A stretch of DNA of 64,000 nt, from positions 62,001-126,000 of the forward strand of contig QVRM01002459.1 in the NCBI GenBank assembly GCA_003439945.1, given 5' to 3'. Source of the DNA: Dermanyssus gallinae. Lineage: Eukaryota > Arthropoda > Arachnida > Mesostigmata > Dermanyssidae. The position numbers and the translations under genes were made by a program. Positions 41,281-53,879 of the stretch are shown one piece after another (the first letter of the stretch is position 1; every line of letters starts with the position of its first letter). The notes under the pieces were generated by a model, which worked only from the letters and a program-made list of their open reading frames with translations, ran no database searches and was not told where the DNA came from.

Positions 41281-42120
41281 GTATATATATATAGTTCATT
41301 CAATTCATTTATTGAAAATTATCTTCAACGCAACATTTGTTCTGCTTTGACCTAGCGTGGAATGCAATCCAACAGATACAACATTTTCCTCCAACCGATA
41401 GAATGGCTGACTTAGTGAAGATATTTCAGGATAAAAAGCTTGATAACCCCATGTTTGGTAATTTCGATCTCAGTTCATAAGAAGACATTTCCGCCCCCTC
41501 GTTCCTTTGGAAAAAAATAATTTCTTGTCCAGCTGTACCCCAAAGATATATATATATATATATATATACATTGCCGGCCGCCGCTGTTGCCGCTTTTCAG
41601 GTGGTGGAGACATTTTACAGCGGGGGGGGGGGGGGGTGAACCCTTCTATCGGCAACGCACTTGCACACCCTTGCCCACCGCCGTTTTAGTTTCTATAATT
41701 GCAGCATCTGCAGTGTGCAGTTGGAACTCTGTTTGTTGAAGAAATCTGAGCTCGCCCACGGCGCTGCTCCGCACAAATTGCTGCTGTCCCAAATTGTAGT
41801 TATTTAACTCTCATATGGAATGCTATCTCCGAAACAATGTTTCTCAGAGACCATGTTCCATTGGAAAACATATTTGCTTTAACGAGCTTTACAATTCCTT
41901 ACTACGATAGTAAAAAAAACGTTTGTATACACCCTTGTGTATTCGTTTCCTTGGTTCCAGCCTGATTCTGACGAATCCAACACGGATTCGTTAAGATGGA
42001 GTCGATATTTGTACAACTGAATCACTCAGAGTGGGACAAAAATCACTGTCACGCTTTCAACTTAATTTGCTTTAACGATACTCGTGTCTTAAGACAAAGT
42101 GCACTGAGTGGGAGTACTTT
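41281..42120. other. Left flank of the tandem array
   Basis: It includes (TA)n at 41,547-41,568 and a G12 run at 41,622-41,636. At 41,841-41,900 (TTCCATTGGAAAACATATTT) it resembles a diverged copy of array sequence at 53,549-53,610. The exact repeat homology with the array begins at 42,121. Confidence 0.45.
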
Positions 42121-43086
42121 ACAACTTTGTGACGCAACGCTTGGTTAGAGCTTCTAAGTAATGCGCTGTCATAGCATCGACGCGATTAAGTCTAGGGCTA
42201 ACTTCAACAATTTTTGGCCGATACTATAGCCTTAAACTCCTCTGTAGCCCTTTAGGGCGCGGTATGAGACAGCTTGAAGCTCCCGGTGCAACTTTTGATG
42301 TAAAGCATGCTATTCCAGCGCAAAGTGCAGGTTTCTCCAATCAATTTATACTTGCGATTGCCCGCGTAGTGAAGTTGTTTACCGCAGTATCCGGGGTCTC
42401 TACAGATTCACTTTAAATTGTGCGGCAAGGTACTTGTAATTTTGGAAGGCAGAGCATGAAGCTACGGCGTCTGATCCTAGACAAGACACCACCTACGTTC
42501 CTGCCCTCGTACTGTGGCCTATTGTTGGGAACAGAACTGCTCCATGTCGTATTCGTTTACCCTGAAGAGCTACTGTGTTAGAGTCACGGCTGGTCCGACA
42601 TCTGTCGAATTGGTCCGAGAGTCGGGTAAATTACCACAAAGCCGTTTTCGTTGATTTTATATAAGGTGTCTAATTTTTATTTTAGTTAAGTATGGGTTAT
42701 TGACAACCACGGCTGTAGTATCTGGTCTCCATCGTAACAAAGCCCTAACATAAGCGTTTCTTGCTAAAAGCCAAGTGTGTTATTTAAAAATCTATTTACC
42801 AAGAAGCGACATGACTTTAAGTGATTCCAAAGCGCGAGGTTAGTACGCCTTGGCAGCCGCAGCCACATCGTCTGGAATTTTCAAGTAGTTTTATTTAACT
42901 CCACTGTACATAAATTAGAAAACTTCTACAAGTTGTAGAAGAAGAAACAAAAAAAATATTTACACAGTAATTTCTTAAACCAGGCTAAAAACAACGACGA
43001 ACATCCTTTAAATGCGATAGACGAGCGATAGACTCATGAAAACATGGTTGCTTGCAATACGTAATTAAAATTTGTAGTAAGTAATA

Positions 43087-43117
<31 letters not shown>

Positions 43118-43194
43118 TGTTTTTTTTTTCGTCTGCAAGCGTTAGCCGTGAGTGGACACGCTTACATCGAGTTCTCGCATAAAGCGGCTCTTTT
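42121..43194. other. Array unit leader, noncoding (unit 1)
   Basis: About 1 kb repeated at 55,176-56,230 and 62,947-64,000. A 95-codon frame open in units 2 and 3 (55,184-55,471) has a stop in unit 1 (TAA at about 42,156), so it is probably not a gene. The stretch follows the gypsy pol end in the array and could be its 3' or LTR part; I could not find paired LTRs. Confidence 0.4.
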
Positions 43195-44793
43195 TTGTGG
43201 AAATACTGTGCTGCCACCAGTGTGAAGTGCACGGAAGGTTCTTCCAGACACAGTGATCACCCTCAGAGTGTTGAAGTGAACAAAAAAGTTGCTCGGTTTG
43301 TCTTACCCGGCCTTATCGAAGTTGTAGTGGATACGCCTTCAAAAACTGAACGGATGCACCATCCCGAAGAGAATGTTGTGGACAAGACCACCTGTACCAG
43401 AGATGAGCCAAGCTTAGTGCGTGCACTGCCACCGAACATCTGCTTACAGGCAAGCAATTCTCGACCGGGGTCACCATATACGCCCCATCAAGGGTCGTCA
43501 ATTACCCGGGTGAACGATATTGATTATTGTGACTATTCACCACAATTATCTCGCTCTTCATCACCTTTGTTGTGTTGCAAAGCCGGCAGACGATCAGGAG
43601 AGGATAGCAGCCACAGGTGCGGTGTCAAGTGTTACAGATCGAAGACGTCATCAACCGAAACAGTGGCAGCAAGAGAACGCCAGCGCCGAGAAGCAAGGCT
43701 AGCTGAGATGGTGGAGAGGGCGACTGACAACGACTTGACAGATGTAAACAGTGAGGATGACGATCAACCGTCCGAAACAGGTGACGACATGTCTCACGCT
43801 GCCGATGAGAGAGGAATGTGAAGTCACATCCCAACTCGACAAGAGAAAGCGACGAAAGTCGCCGCTAAAAAGTAGCCAAGGAAATCGCCTCCGCGGCTAC
43901 TCAAAGCATACGGAAGAAAATCCCTTGTACGGCTCTACCAGAATTAATTTTTCACTCTACTGATAACCCCGAAGCACTAAGACCGCTTAGTGTTTTTAAG
44001 ATAACTGTAGAGCTCAGCAAGCTTTTTCCGGGAGCTAAGGCGCGAATGACAACGCAAGGGAAATTGGCAATTCGCCTCAAAGACCCAGCGCACACGGCAA
44101 CAGCAAAAAAGCTAGACAGCATATGTGATGTGAAAATACAGCACTGCCCAGACACATCAGCATTCTGGGGCAGAATTAATAGAGTTAACCCTCAATTTAC
44201 TGAGGAAGACATTTTAGATTGCCTTCCGAGATCAAGGTGTAGACGAAGTTAAAAGAGAAAAATATGCCATTGCCGCACGAGATAACCAGGGGAACACAAT
44301 AAAGGCATGGAAAAATTCGGGCAGAGTGCGACTCCGTTTTGAAGCAATGCCAATCCCTGAAGTGCGCATGGCTAGTGAGGTATTTAAAGTGACATTATGT
44401 GCAGGGTCTCCGATGCAATGTTTAAGATGCCACAAATATGAACATAAAGCCACAGAATGTCAAAGACGAGGGGATCCCACATGCAGGAAATGTGGTTGTC
44501 CTGGACATGAAATGTGGGAATGCCAAAATAAGGCTCGTTGTGCCAATTGTGGAGGTGCTCACGCATCCAATGATAACAGTTGCGGCGTTAGAAAGATATA
44601 CAAAGAAGCGGAACGTGTAAAGCTCTGCGAAAAGTTTCTGGACGCCTTCCTGTATCAGACGATTTTCCATCGCTCATCAAAGCGACACAGAGTGCCAGCT
44701 CTGAGCCCGTTAAGGGAGACAAATCATACTCAGAACATCATACCAAACCAACCACTTTTCAAGCTCCCACACAAGTTTTACATAAGATGGTAA
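43195..44793 (+). mobile_element. ORF1/gag-like region with three CCHC knuckles (frameshifted)
   Basis: An open frame 43,195-43,821 (first ATG 43,354) encodes a Ser/Pro/acid-rich segment of unknown role. After frame changes, 44,326-44,793 encodes RVRLRFEAMPIPEVRMASEV, then CLRCHKYEHKATEC, CRKCGCPGHEMWEC and CANCGGAHASNDNSC. That is the triple-knuckle arrangement of ORF1 proteins of Jockey/I-type non-LTR elements, which bind element RNA. At least two frameshifts break it, so it is not expected to make a full protein here. Unit 2 keeps only the first 393 nt. Confidence 0.7.
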
Positions 44794-44962
44794 GACTGTA
44801 ATCTGTAATCTTCCACCACCCATTGCTTCCAAAACACGGTCTGACGCAACAAAAAAAGAGTTCAGAAAAGACTCTTATGAAGTCACATGCACAAAAGAAG
44901 AACAGTACCATCAAATGACTCTTCACATATTGTCATCGCGATCATAAAATTCTTATTTCAAC

Positions 44963-47180
44963 GGATTCGATGGCTCCACAAGACGCCAATACGCATCGCA
45001 TACTTAGCGATAAGCACCCGAACATGCCAGAAACAGCGGCATACCCGGCACCGCCTCGTGGCGTTCCATCAGCCGACCAAATCAACATTACCCCCAGTGA
45101 AGTCCGAGCAGCAATCCAAACTTTCCCAAATAGCTCAAGTGGAGGCCCTGACGGTCTCAAGCCCAGACACCTAAAAGACCTTATTGGAAAGGGTGATCAG
45201 ATCTGCCCCCTCCTTTTTGCTCTGACGGACTTCTGCAACCTTGTCGTGAATGGCCGCCTACCAGGGTTCGCACTTAGTAACTTCTATGGAGCGAATCTTA
45301 TAGCTTTAAAGAAAAAAGACGGTGGTCTCCGCCCGATAGCAGTCGGGAATACCCTGCGGCGGCTAGCGTGTAAAGTGCTAATCCGCAAATACATGGCGCC
45401 GATTATCGACAGGATTGCCCCCGTTCAACTGGGTTGTGGAGTTAAAGGAGGCTGCGAGGCTGCTGTCCACGCGGCAAGTGCCTTTGTAAATACTAACTCG
45501 GCGTCCAATAAGGTGCTGATAAAACTCGATTTTAAAATGCTTTTAATTCGCTGAGAAGGGATGTAATTCTTGAAGCCGTCAAATCAAACTTTCCAGAAAT
45601 GTACCCCGCAGTCTACCAAATGTACAGGAGCCCATCCAATCTCTATTGGGGGGAAGAGATCGTACTCTCCAGATGTGGGGTACAGCAAGGGGACCCCTGT
45701 GGCCCGGCCCTCTTCTGTCTGGCGATTTGCCAATTGCTTTCTGCTTTGGAGTCGGAATTTAAGCCGTGGTTCTTAGACGATGGCACAATTGGAGGTACTC
45801 TTGATTCCGCCCTTAGTGATGTGGAAAAAATAATCGAGTTCGGCGTCACCTCTGGACTGCAACTAAATGCTTCAAAGTGTGAGCTGTACGTCTTGTCATC
45901 CGACTGCGCCTTTCGTGACGAGTGTTTACGCCGGGCGCAGGGCCTGCTTCCTGATATCAAGCTATGTACTGAGGAAAACATCGAGCTATTAGGAGCTCCC
46001 CTCACAACGGCCTCCGCAAAACTCGCTCTAAACAGGAAGTGCGAGCTAATGGATCTCTTGTGTTCCAGGTTGGAATCCCTCGATGCGCATCCTGCATTAT
46101 TCTTGATGCGAACTAGCCTCTCGACACCAAGGCTAATCTATATCCTTCGCTGCATAGATGCATCGGCCCAAAAGAACATTCTACAACAATTCGACGATAA
46201 GCTGAAACAGTGCGTGAATCGGGTGTTAAATTTGAATCTGGACGGGGCAAATTGGGACCAGGCTACCCTTCCTACAACAGCCGGAGGTCTAGGAATACGA
46301 CGTGCAGCCGATCTGGCCCAGACCGCATTCTTGGGTTCAATCACCACACTTCAGGAACTGATTATATCTATATCTCCTTCGAACGTCAAGTCCTTTCTAG
46401 AACGGCTCATGGAGTCCAAAAAAGAGGAGTTCGCCGCATATCACCGCGTGGCGCTTGACGACACACGCCAGCGCGCTCTGGATGCTGTGGTAGTCGAAGC
46501 CATTCAAAAGAAGCTTCTGGACAACACGGCTGATGCACTCGGCAAGGCACGCCTACTAGCAGCTTTTAACGATACGAGCGCAAAATGGCTTCAAGCCATC
46601 CCCTCGCCGCAGCTGGGAACGATGCTGGACAACACAACACTCCGCATCGTTGCCGGCCTGCGGTTAGGGGAGGCTGTGTGTGCGCCCCATAGTTGCTCCC
46701 TGTGCAACACACCGGTGTCGCCGACGGGAGAGCACGGCCTCAGCTGTCCTAGGAGCTGCGGAAGACATTCGCGCCACGCCGCCCTCAACGAAGTGATTTC
46801 AAGAGCGTTGCAATCCGCTAACGTACCCTGCAGAAAGGAGCCAGTCGGACTAGCAGCGGACTCAGCCTTACGTCCAGACGGAATGACCTTGGTTCCGTGG
46901 TCCTCCGGAAAGGCCCTTGTATGGGACGCACTCTCAAATTGGCTAGATGCAAATCCAGTTATCACGGCTGTGCTGTCATATCTCGAATCCGAGACTGGGA
47001 TTGCCTTTTTAAGACTGTTCTGGACGGTACTGATGACCCACAGCTATCAGCATCGCCGGGAACGGCTGATCAGAGTTCCACGAAACATACTTTACATGAC
47101 TAGCCAACAATACCTTCAACACTCGAGACTCCATTGAAAACGATTCGGAAATGGCTTTACCCCTTTCCCAGACACCATAT
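44963..47180 (+). mobile_element. Non-LTR retrotransposon element A: RT plus restriction-like endonuclease, 5'-truncated
   Basis: RT blocks in order: SSSGGPDGLKPRHLKDLIG, KKDGGLRPIAVGNTLRRL, VLIKLDFK, QQGDPCGPALF and WFLDDGTIGG (variant of the YxDD centre). The C-terminal knuckle CSLCNTPVSPTGEHGLSC (C-x2-C-x9-H-x3-C) follows, then RPDGMTLVPWSSGKALVWDA, the PD-(D/E)xK-like endonuclease of R2-group elements. A one-base loss in an A run at 45,534-45,537 shifts the frame between the VLIKLDFK and QGDP blocks, and the C-terminus is frame-broken near 46,940. It is absent from unit 2. Confidence 0.85.
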
Positions 47181-47299
47181 GTGTCCAGAACCACTGTGGG
47201 CCAAGCTGTACGATCTTCTAAGGGTCTAAAACATTTAATTTAACACGTAAACACCCCCTAGCCCCTAGTCGAAGCCCCCGTACGGATAATATTCCGGGA

Positions 47300-50040
47300 C
47301 CGAGTAACCAAGTAACCAGTACATCTAACACCGATGCCCAACCCGACTCGAAATTATTAGTACAAGTTTTATCACATGCTCGCAGAAGTGTAAGACTTGC
47401 AGAATCATACCCCGTGGGCTAGAGAAATCTGTGCCCACAGCATACACGACAGCATTAAGCAACTTTAACACAAAGCTCGATCTGCAAAGTTGGAATAATC
47501 TTATGATGCTTCCATCATTGATGTTTACACTACCTCGCCAAAGAGTTCAAGAGAAAACACAAACTAAAATCATTAAAAGTAATGTAGCACAAATAGAGTC
47601 ACGAACGCTTCAAAGTCTCGCTGATTCGACCATACTTAGCACGACCGGCAAGAGGTTTCATTTCACAAACGACCAACACAGCGTGCGCCAAGCAGAAATG
47701 AAATTAGCAGAGGGCGATATTCGCTCCGCTGCTCGGGCGCTACTGTCCTCAGACACATTGGCACCACACGATGAACATACCGAGTCTGAGCTACGGAACA
47801 AACACCCAGGCACTCCACCCGGCTGTCAAGAACAGTTAGATTTTCTGCAACAGCCCGCCACCCCTATGCCTGGATAAAATTGAAGGGCCTATCGTTTTAG
47901 AGACCATTAGATATTTCCCTTTTGCAAGTGGAGCCAGTTTAGATGGCCTACGGCCTCGACATCTTCGGGACATGCTTAGCCAAACGACTCCATCCTCAGA
48001 GCGTCTACTGGAAGAGCTAGGCATCCTTATGGCCAGAGTGCTCAATGGAGCTTTGCCGTCGTTCTGCCCAGCCCGTTTTCTATGGCGCAAGTTTAACTGC
48101 CCTCCGAAAAAAAGATAATTCCATCAGGCCCATAGCATGCGGACTAACTCTACGAAGAATGGCGTTAAAGATCGCGATGGCTATGAACAAGCGGACCATA
48201 GTTGCGGCGGTTTCACCGCATCAAATGGGTGTTGCCATCAGAGGAGGAGCAGAGGCTACTGTACATGCTACACGCGCTTTTCTGGAAACAGCAGGTTCGA
48301 CAAAAGTACTAGTCAAACTAGACTTCCGAAACGCGATCAACACAATAAGAAGGGACAACATTTTTGACGAAGTAAAGAGAAAAGCTCCACGACTCTACCC
48401 GATGATATGGCAGGGTTATAGAGATTTCTCAATCCTTGCGTGGAACACAGATACGATCATAGAGTCGCAAACTGCAGGCATTCAGCAGGGAGACCCATTG
48501 GGGCCAGCTCTGTTTTGCCTCGGCATTTCTGATCTGATATCTAGCCTACAAAGCCCTTTCAATACCTGGTACCTAGACGACGCTGTCTTGGGAGGTCCCG
48601 CAAATGTCGTGGCGAGGAATTTGCAGACTATATTAAACTTCGAGGAACCGGGAGGACTGACCCTCAACGCGGCCAAGTGCGAGGTTTTACCTGTCAGAGG
48701 TACATCTCAAGATCAAGCGCAGGCTATACAAACAATCATGGAAGTACTTCCAGGGATATCTCGTGTAACTCAGAGTAGCCTAGATGTTCTAGGTTCTCCT
48801 GTAGTGCCTGAAGGAATTCCACGCGCTCTCGAGGCTAAACGAGAGACCCTATTGAGGATCCGCCCACGACTGACAAGTATGCACCCGCAGGCGGCTCTGT
48901 GCTTATGGAGACACAGTCTTGGTTCACCAAGATTTGTCTACATGCTACGAACTTGTCAGACTATAAAATATATGGAAGGTCTTGCAGCCTACGACGAGAC
49001 CACAAGAGACATTCTAAGTAAAATATTAAACATTAACTTAGAAGGAAACATGTGGCAGAGAGCTAGCCTCCCCATCGACAACGGAGGTCTTAGAATAAGA
49101 AGAGCTACGGATCTAGCTGCAGTGTGCTACGCTGCTTTCCTGAATCAATTTGGCTCTCTGGCAGAATCACTTATTGGCGAGGAAGCAAAGCTTGAACTAA
49201 AAAAGGCAACTATGGCAGCAGACACCACAATCAGGATTCAACTCGATCCCGGCCCTTTGAGAGAGCATGTCAGTCAAAAACTTCTTGACGCTTACAAAGC
49301 TAAGAAGTCCGCACGAGATATGACAAATAGCCTAACATCAGCAAGAGAGCGTGCCGTCTTTCTAGCGGCTCAGGATCCCTTCAGCGGGGGCTGGCTTCAA
49401 GCGCTGCCCTCCCGTCAGCTTGGCACCATGCTGGACCCAAACTTCTTCCGCACGATGTCAGCTCTTAGGATAGGCGCCCCCGTCTGCCAGCCCTTCTCTT
49501 TTCTGCCTGCGGCCAACCTGTCGACTCTAACGGTCTACACCCGTTAAGCTGTTTGAAAAGTCCCGGCAGACTCACGAGACATGCTGAACTCAACGCCATA
49601 GTACGAAGAGCTCTTAGAAGGGCAGGGATACCATCTACACCCGAGCCAAAGGGTCTTAATGGCTGCAATGAGCTGCGGCCTGACGGGGTCACCATCCCGC
49701 TATGGTCACACGGAAAAAGCCTTGTATGGGATGTTACGGTTTCATGCACGGCGGCCTTGTCGTATTTATGTCACAGCGCAATCGAATCTGGATAGGTAGC
49801 AGAGCGCGCGGATTCTGAAAAACGAAAGAAGTACCTCGAGCTATCAGGAAGCTACCGCTTTGTGCCCATTACATTGGAAACACTTGGCCTCATCAGCACA
49901 GGTACAGCAAAAATCCTGAAAGATATTGGAAAACGCATAAAAGACGTTACGGGTGATCGACGCGAGGCCATGTTTCTGAGACAGATGATGTCTTTGGCCG
50001 TTTGTAGGGGGACGTGGCTTCAATCATAGGCGCAATGAAC
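47300..50040 (+). mobile_element. Non-LTR retrotransposon element B: RT plus restriction-like endonuclease, unit 1 copy
   Basis: Segments in order: an N-terminal helical region (47,431-47,877, ending SDTLAPHDEHTESELRNKHP), DGLRPRHLRDM near 47,946, then an open RT frame 48,045-49,547. That frame has SIRPIACGLTLRRMALK, VLVKLDFRNAINTIRRD, QQGDPLGPALF and YLDD (about 48,570). The C-terminal knuckle is damaged: relative to unit 2, TGT is TTT (Cys to Phe) and one base is missing near 49,505, shifting the frame. A TGG-to-TAG stop lies at about 49,793. Three frame breaks make it inactive. The 3' end runs into (AAT)n at 50,120-50,162. Confidence 0.88.
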
Positions 50041-50119
50041 TGACAAGGGAACAAAACAGGCCTGGCTTAAACGTTCATACCTCACAATTGTTATAACTGA
50101 ATAAAAACGGAATAAAATA

Positions 50120-50162
50120 TAATAAAAATAATAATAATGATTATTATTATTATTATTATTAT
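50120..50162. repeat. (AAT)n/(TTA)n tail of element B
   Basis: AATAAAATATAATAAAAATA switches to ATAATAATGATTATTATT. The same tail follows the unit 2 copy at 57,808-57,852. Confidence 0.8.
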
Positions 50163-50634
50163 GCTTCACGGCGTATATTTAACTTACTGCATCTGAATGA
50201 GAGAGGGCGTAATCTCTTTAAACATGAGCAGACGTGACTGGGGTACACAGGCAACTATTGTACGTCGTCAGCTGTGATTGTATAAAATCTGCATACTCCG
50301 CAGATAAGTGGTAAATATATTTGGTTTATTTTCTAACATCATTGCTGCAATTGGCTCCAAAGATAAGGTATGCGCCTTGATGGTTAGCAAGTCGTTTTTA
50401 GAATCGACTTGAAGGTTATTAGGCCCACTGTGCGGTTGAACCTGTAAACTAGTCGCAAAAGGAATCGGCTAGACGAACATGTTCCCGACAACTTGACGAA
50501 AATTTGTCGAAGCGTCTACGCATTATGGGCACACTACCTATTGCTACTATGGATCCTATCTTTGATGAAGTGTTATTTCAAGTATATCCAAGGTTAGCTA
50601 TGTTAAGCGCCAAATAAACATGCTGCAAGCGAAT
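50163..50634. other. Array interior, nothing recognised
   Basis: Shared with 57,853-58,325 in unit 2. No domain-bearing frame. Confidence 0.4.
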
Positions 50635-51636
<1,002 letters not shown>

Positions 51637-52082
51637 TATTATTAAAAACGGGACTCATTATGTTAGCTAAATGCATGTTTTGATCAATCTTCAAATGCAC
51701 TGTGTCGTCCGTAATAACAGCTAAAATGTTGCCAGAAAAAAAATATTAGTGAATGTTGACCCTCTTATAAAGAAAATTTTCAACAGCCGTTGCTGCTTAA
51801 GACATAAGTATTGTACATTCAATATATTCTATTTAACACAAGCAATTGCCGTGCTTTGCTCCTGAGTTTGTCGTACAAGTGGTTTACGACGTTGAGTAAT
51901 GAATGTTGGACACGTTTTAGACGTGACAAATTTTAATGTATATATACATATTATTAAAAGCAATATGATTTAGGCAAAATACATGCCCAGCACATTTGCA
52001 TTCATTGGGATGTGTCTATACACGTGCTTCTTCTAGAATGAAAGAACGACGCAATTTGCTAATAAATAACAACTCTCGCGAC
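51637..52082. other. Array interior, 3' flank of peptide gene
   Basis: Starts with a short TTATTATTATTA, which is expanded to about 220 bp in unit 2. The rest is AT-rich without a recognised feature. Confidence 0.4.
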
Positions 52083-52088
52083 TTTATT
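52083..52088 (-). terminator. Polyadenylation signal AATAAA of the secreted-peptide gene (unit 1)
   Basis: Minus-strand AATAAA 69 nt past the stop codon. Confidence 0.6.
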
Positions 52089-52156
52089 TTCCAGGTTTCC
52101 ACAAGAAAATCTAAAACAAAAGTCGACAATAATTGGACTAGCTATTCTTAGCCATC

Positions 52157-52321
52157 TTAGCCAAAAAATATTGTTTTCTTGAGCGCCACGGTTTTTTGGG
52201 TTTCCCCCGCTTTCTTCGTTTTCGTTTTGTAGAGAGATTTTGTCACGTAAGGCCTAGCCAGGGCCACCTGCAGCACGCAGAAGACGACAGAGAACAGCAG
52301 AGCGATGTAGAGGAACTTCAT
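52157..52321 (-). CDS. Small secreted basic peptide, 54 aa (unit 1 copy, intact)
   Basis: ATG at 52,321 in AAG-ATG-AAG context (purine at -3) opens a 54-codon frame. Residues 1-22 are a textbook signal peptide (MKFLYIALLFSVVFCVLQVA, then LA), with predicted cleavage after Ala22. The mature part starts RPYVTKSLYKTKTKKAGE, is Lys-rich, has no Cys, and ends KKTIFFG. A terminal Gly after Phe-Phe would permit C-terminal amidation. A TATA box, an initiator-like site 33 bp downstream of it and AATAAA flank the frame on the same strand. I do not recognise the family. It could be a neuropeptide-like, antimicrobial or salivary/glandular secretion. Upstream ATGs in the 240-nt leader suggest a 5'-UTR intron or weak translation. 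The function is not known. Confidence 0.65.
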   Translation of the reverse strand: MKFLYIALLFSVVFCVLQVALARPYVTKSLYKTKTKKAGETQKTVALKKTIFFG

Positions 52322-52557
52322 CTTGGCGAATCTGTTGGGCTAACGGCGTATTCTTCAGCGGGAGCAACTCGTTTGCCAGGCTGCAAGCAGCGCGTGCGCG
52401 TCAAGCGATGCAAGACTCACAAGCTAAAGTTCGCTGGGAGTGTCACCGAGATCCCGCTGAAAAACTGAAAAGCAGTGCAGCTCGTAGTAACAACACGACC
52501 GAAAGTTAAGGATGTCCGAAGACTGCTGAATCATCGCGTTCAAGCTTGCTCATCCAG

Positions 52558-52594
52558 AGATGACTTTGATTGCGGACGTCCTCGACCATTTATA
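52558..52594 (-). promoter_or_regulatory. TATA box plus initiator of the secreted-peptide gene (unit 1)
   Basis: On the minus strand TATAAAT runs 52,594-52,588. TCATCT, an arthropod-type initiator match, has its A at 52,561, 33 bp from the first T, which is normal TATA-to-start spacing. It is conserved in unit 2. Confidence 0.55.
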
Positions 52595-53109
52595 GTGCTT
52601 CAGACTCAGCAGGGGTCCTGCAGAAATACCCTTTCCAAGCACGAGCTCGCCCATCTCTCTGCAGGGTGGGGGAGATGGAGAGGGCGATGTACATAGAATT
52701 GAGTCCCAGACTGCGGCCCATAGAATGCTGGCTAAACACAGCCGATGCAACCCGTTGGGCCCAGCAATCCCTAACCGTCACATGCTGCGATCCTTCATGA
52801 TTTTCTAGTGCTTTCCGGCGGTAAATTCCTGACGTGTGTTTGTACTAGTTAGAAAAAGTGTATTGTGCTACAGATTAAAATGACGAAAACTATATTGACA
52901 GCTTTATATGTTATCTATCTTCACGGAGCGATTTTTATATCGACTGCCGCAAAATACCATTTGTCGGGGTTGTTCATTCTACGTCTGCGCGAAAATCGTC
53001 AACCATAGTTAATTATCACTCTCACTTAAAAACAAAACTTCTCAGAACCTATGTTCCATTTTTTAAGGTTGTTACGTAAAGCTGCTCGTGTACAATTTTT
53101 AAGTGTCAT
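52595..53109. other. Upstream region of the peptide gene
   Basis: No further gene. A phrase at 53,041-53,066 (CTTCTCAGAACCTATGTTCC) resembles 53,549 and 41,841, marking a short interspersed repeat of unknown type. Confidence 0.4.
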
Positions 53110-53208
53110 GACCGATTTTTAAGCCACTCCGGCATTTACCTTGTCTCGAACCCAGACCTCCCGAATGCAAGGCAACGGCTTTTGTTCCTAAGCCATCTTG
53201 CTCGGTAA
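53110..53208 (-). repeat. SINE family 2 fragment (unit 1)
   Basis: Minus-strand AAGATGGCTTAGGAACAAAA, GCATTCGGGAGGTCTGGG and TTCGAGACAAGG: the A-box to B-box part of the SINE with a deletion in the body compared with 41,128-41,280. Confidence 0.7.
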
Positions 53209-53267
53209 GTGTTTGCTCTAACGAGCTCTACAAATCCTTATATCGCTTTCGAAATATCTCTGTTACA

Positions 53268-53419
<152 letters not shown>

Positions 53420-53879
53420 AACACGACGGCGTGCTTAGTTTCTGTATAGAGAACTGGTTGTCTCGCAACAGCACATTGTGTGCTCCTATGTCGGGCAAAA
53501 ACACCAGTGTCACAAATTGTAGAAATTTCACTCCCACTCCGAAGCAAGACTTCTCAGATCCCAAGTTCCATTGGAAAAAATATTTGCTTTAATAATCTCT
53601 ACAGTTCCATGTATCGCTTTAAAAATCTTTCCGTCACACCCTATATATTTATTGAATTATTTGTTTTCTGCCTGTTGATTTCAGATTGAAGTCTTTATGG
53701 TCTAGTATTTGATTCTCTCACTTCTTCAAATATGTCAGTAGACTGTTCTCGAAGTTGGTTTTGCCGCCAGATGAGGTTAAGATGGTACTCTGTCTCAATG
53801 CAATAGGTCGGCAATGGAAGCGCAATAGGTGACAAGGAAGCAACCCACGACGACAACGATGATGACTGTGACTCAGGAG

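Noticed and set aside
43263..43457. Minus-strand 64-codon frame repeated at 56,299-56,493
   Set aside because: Repeated only because the unit is duplicated. It is antisense to the ORF1-like segment and has no signal or domain.
45643..46965. Minus-strand frames opposite element A
   Set aside because: Antisense shadows of the RT and endonuclease coding strand.
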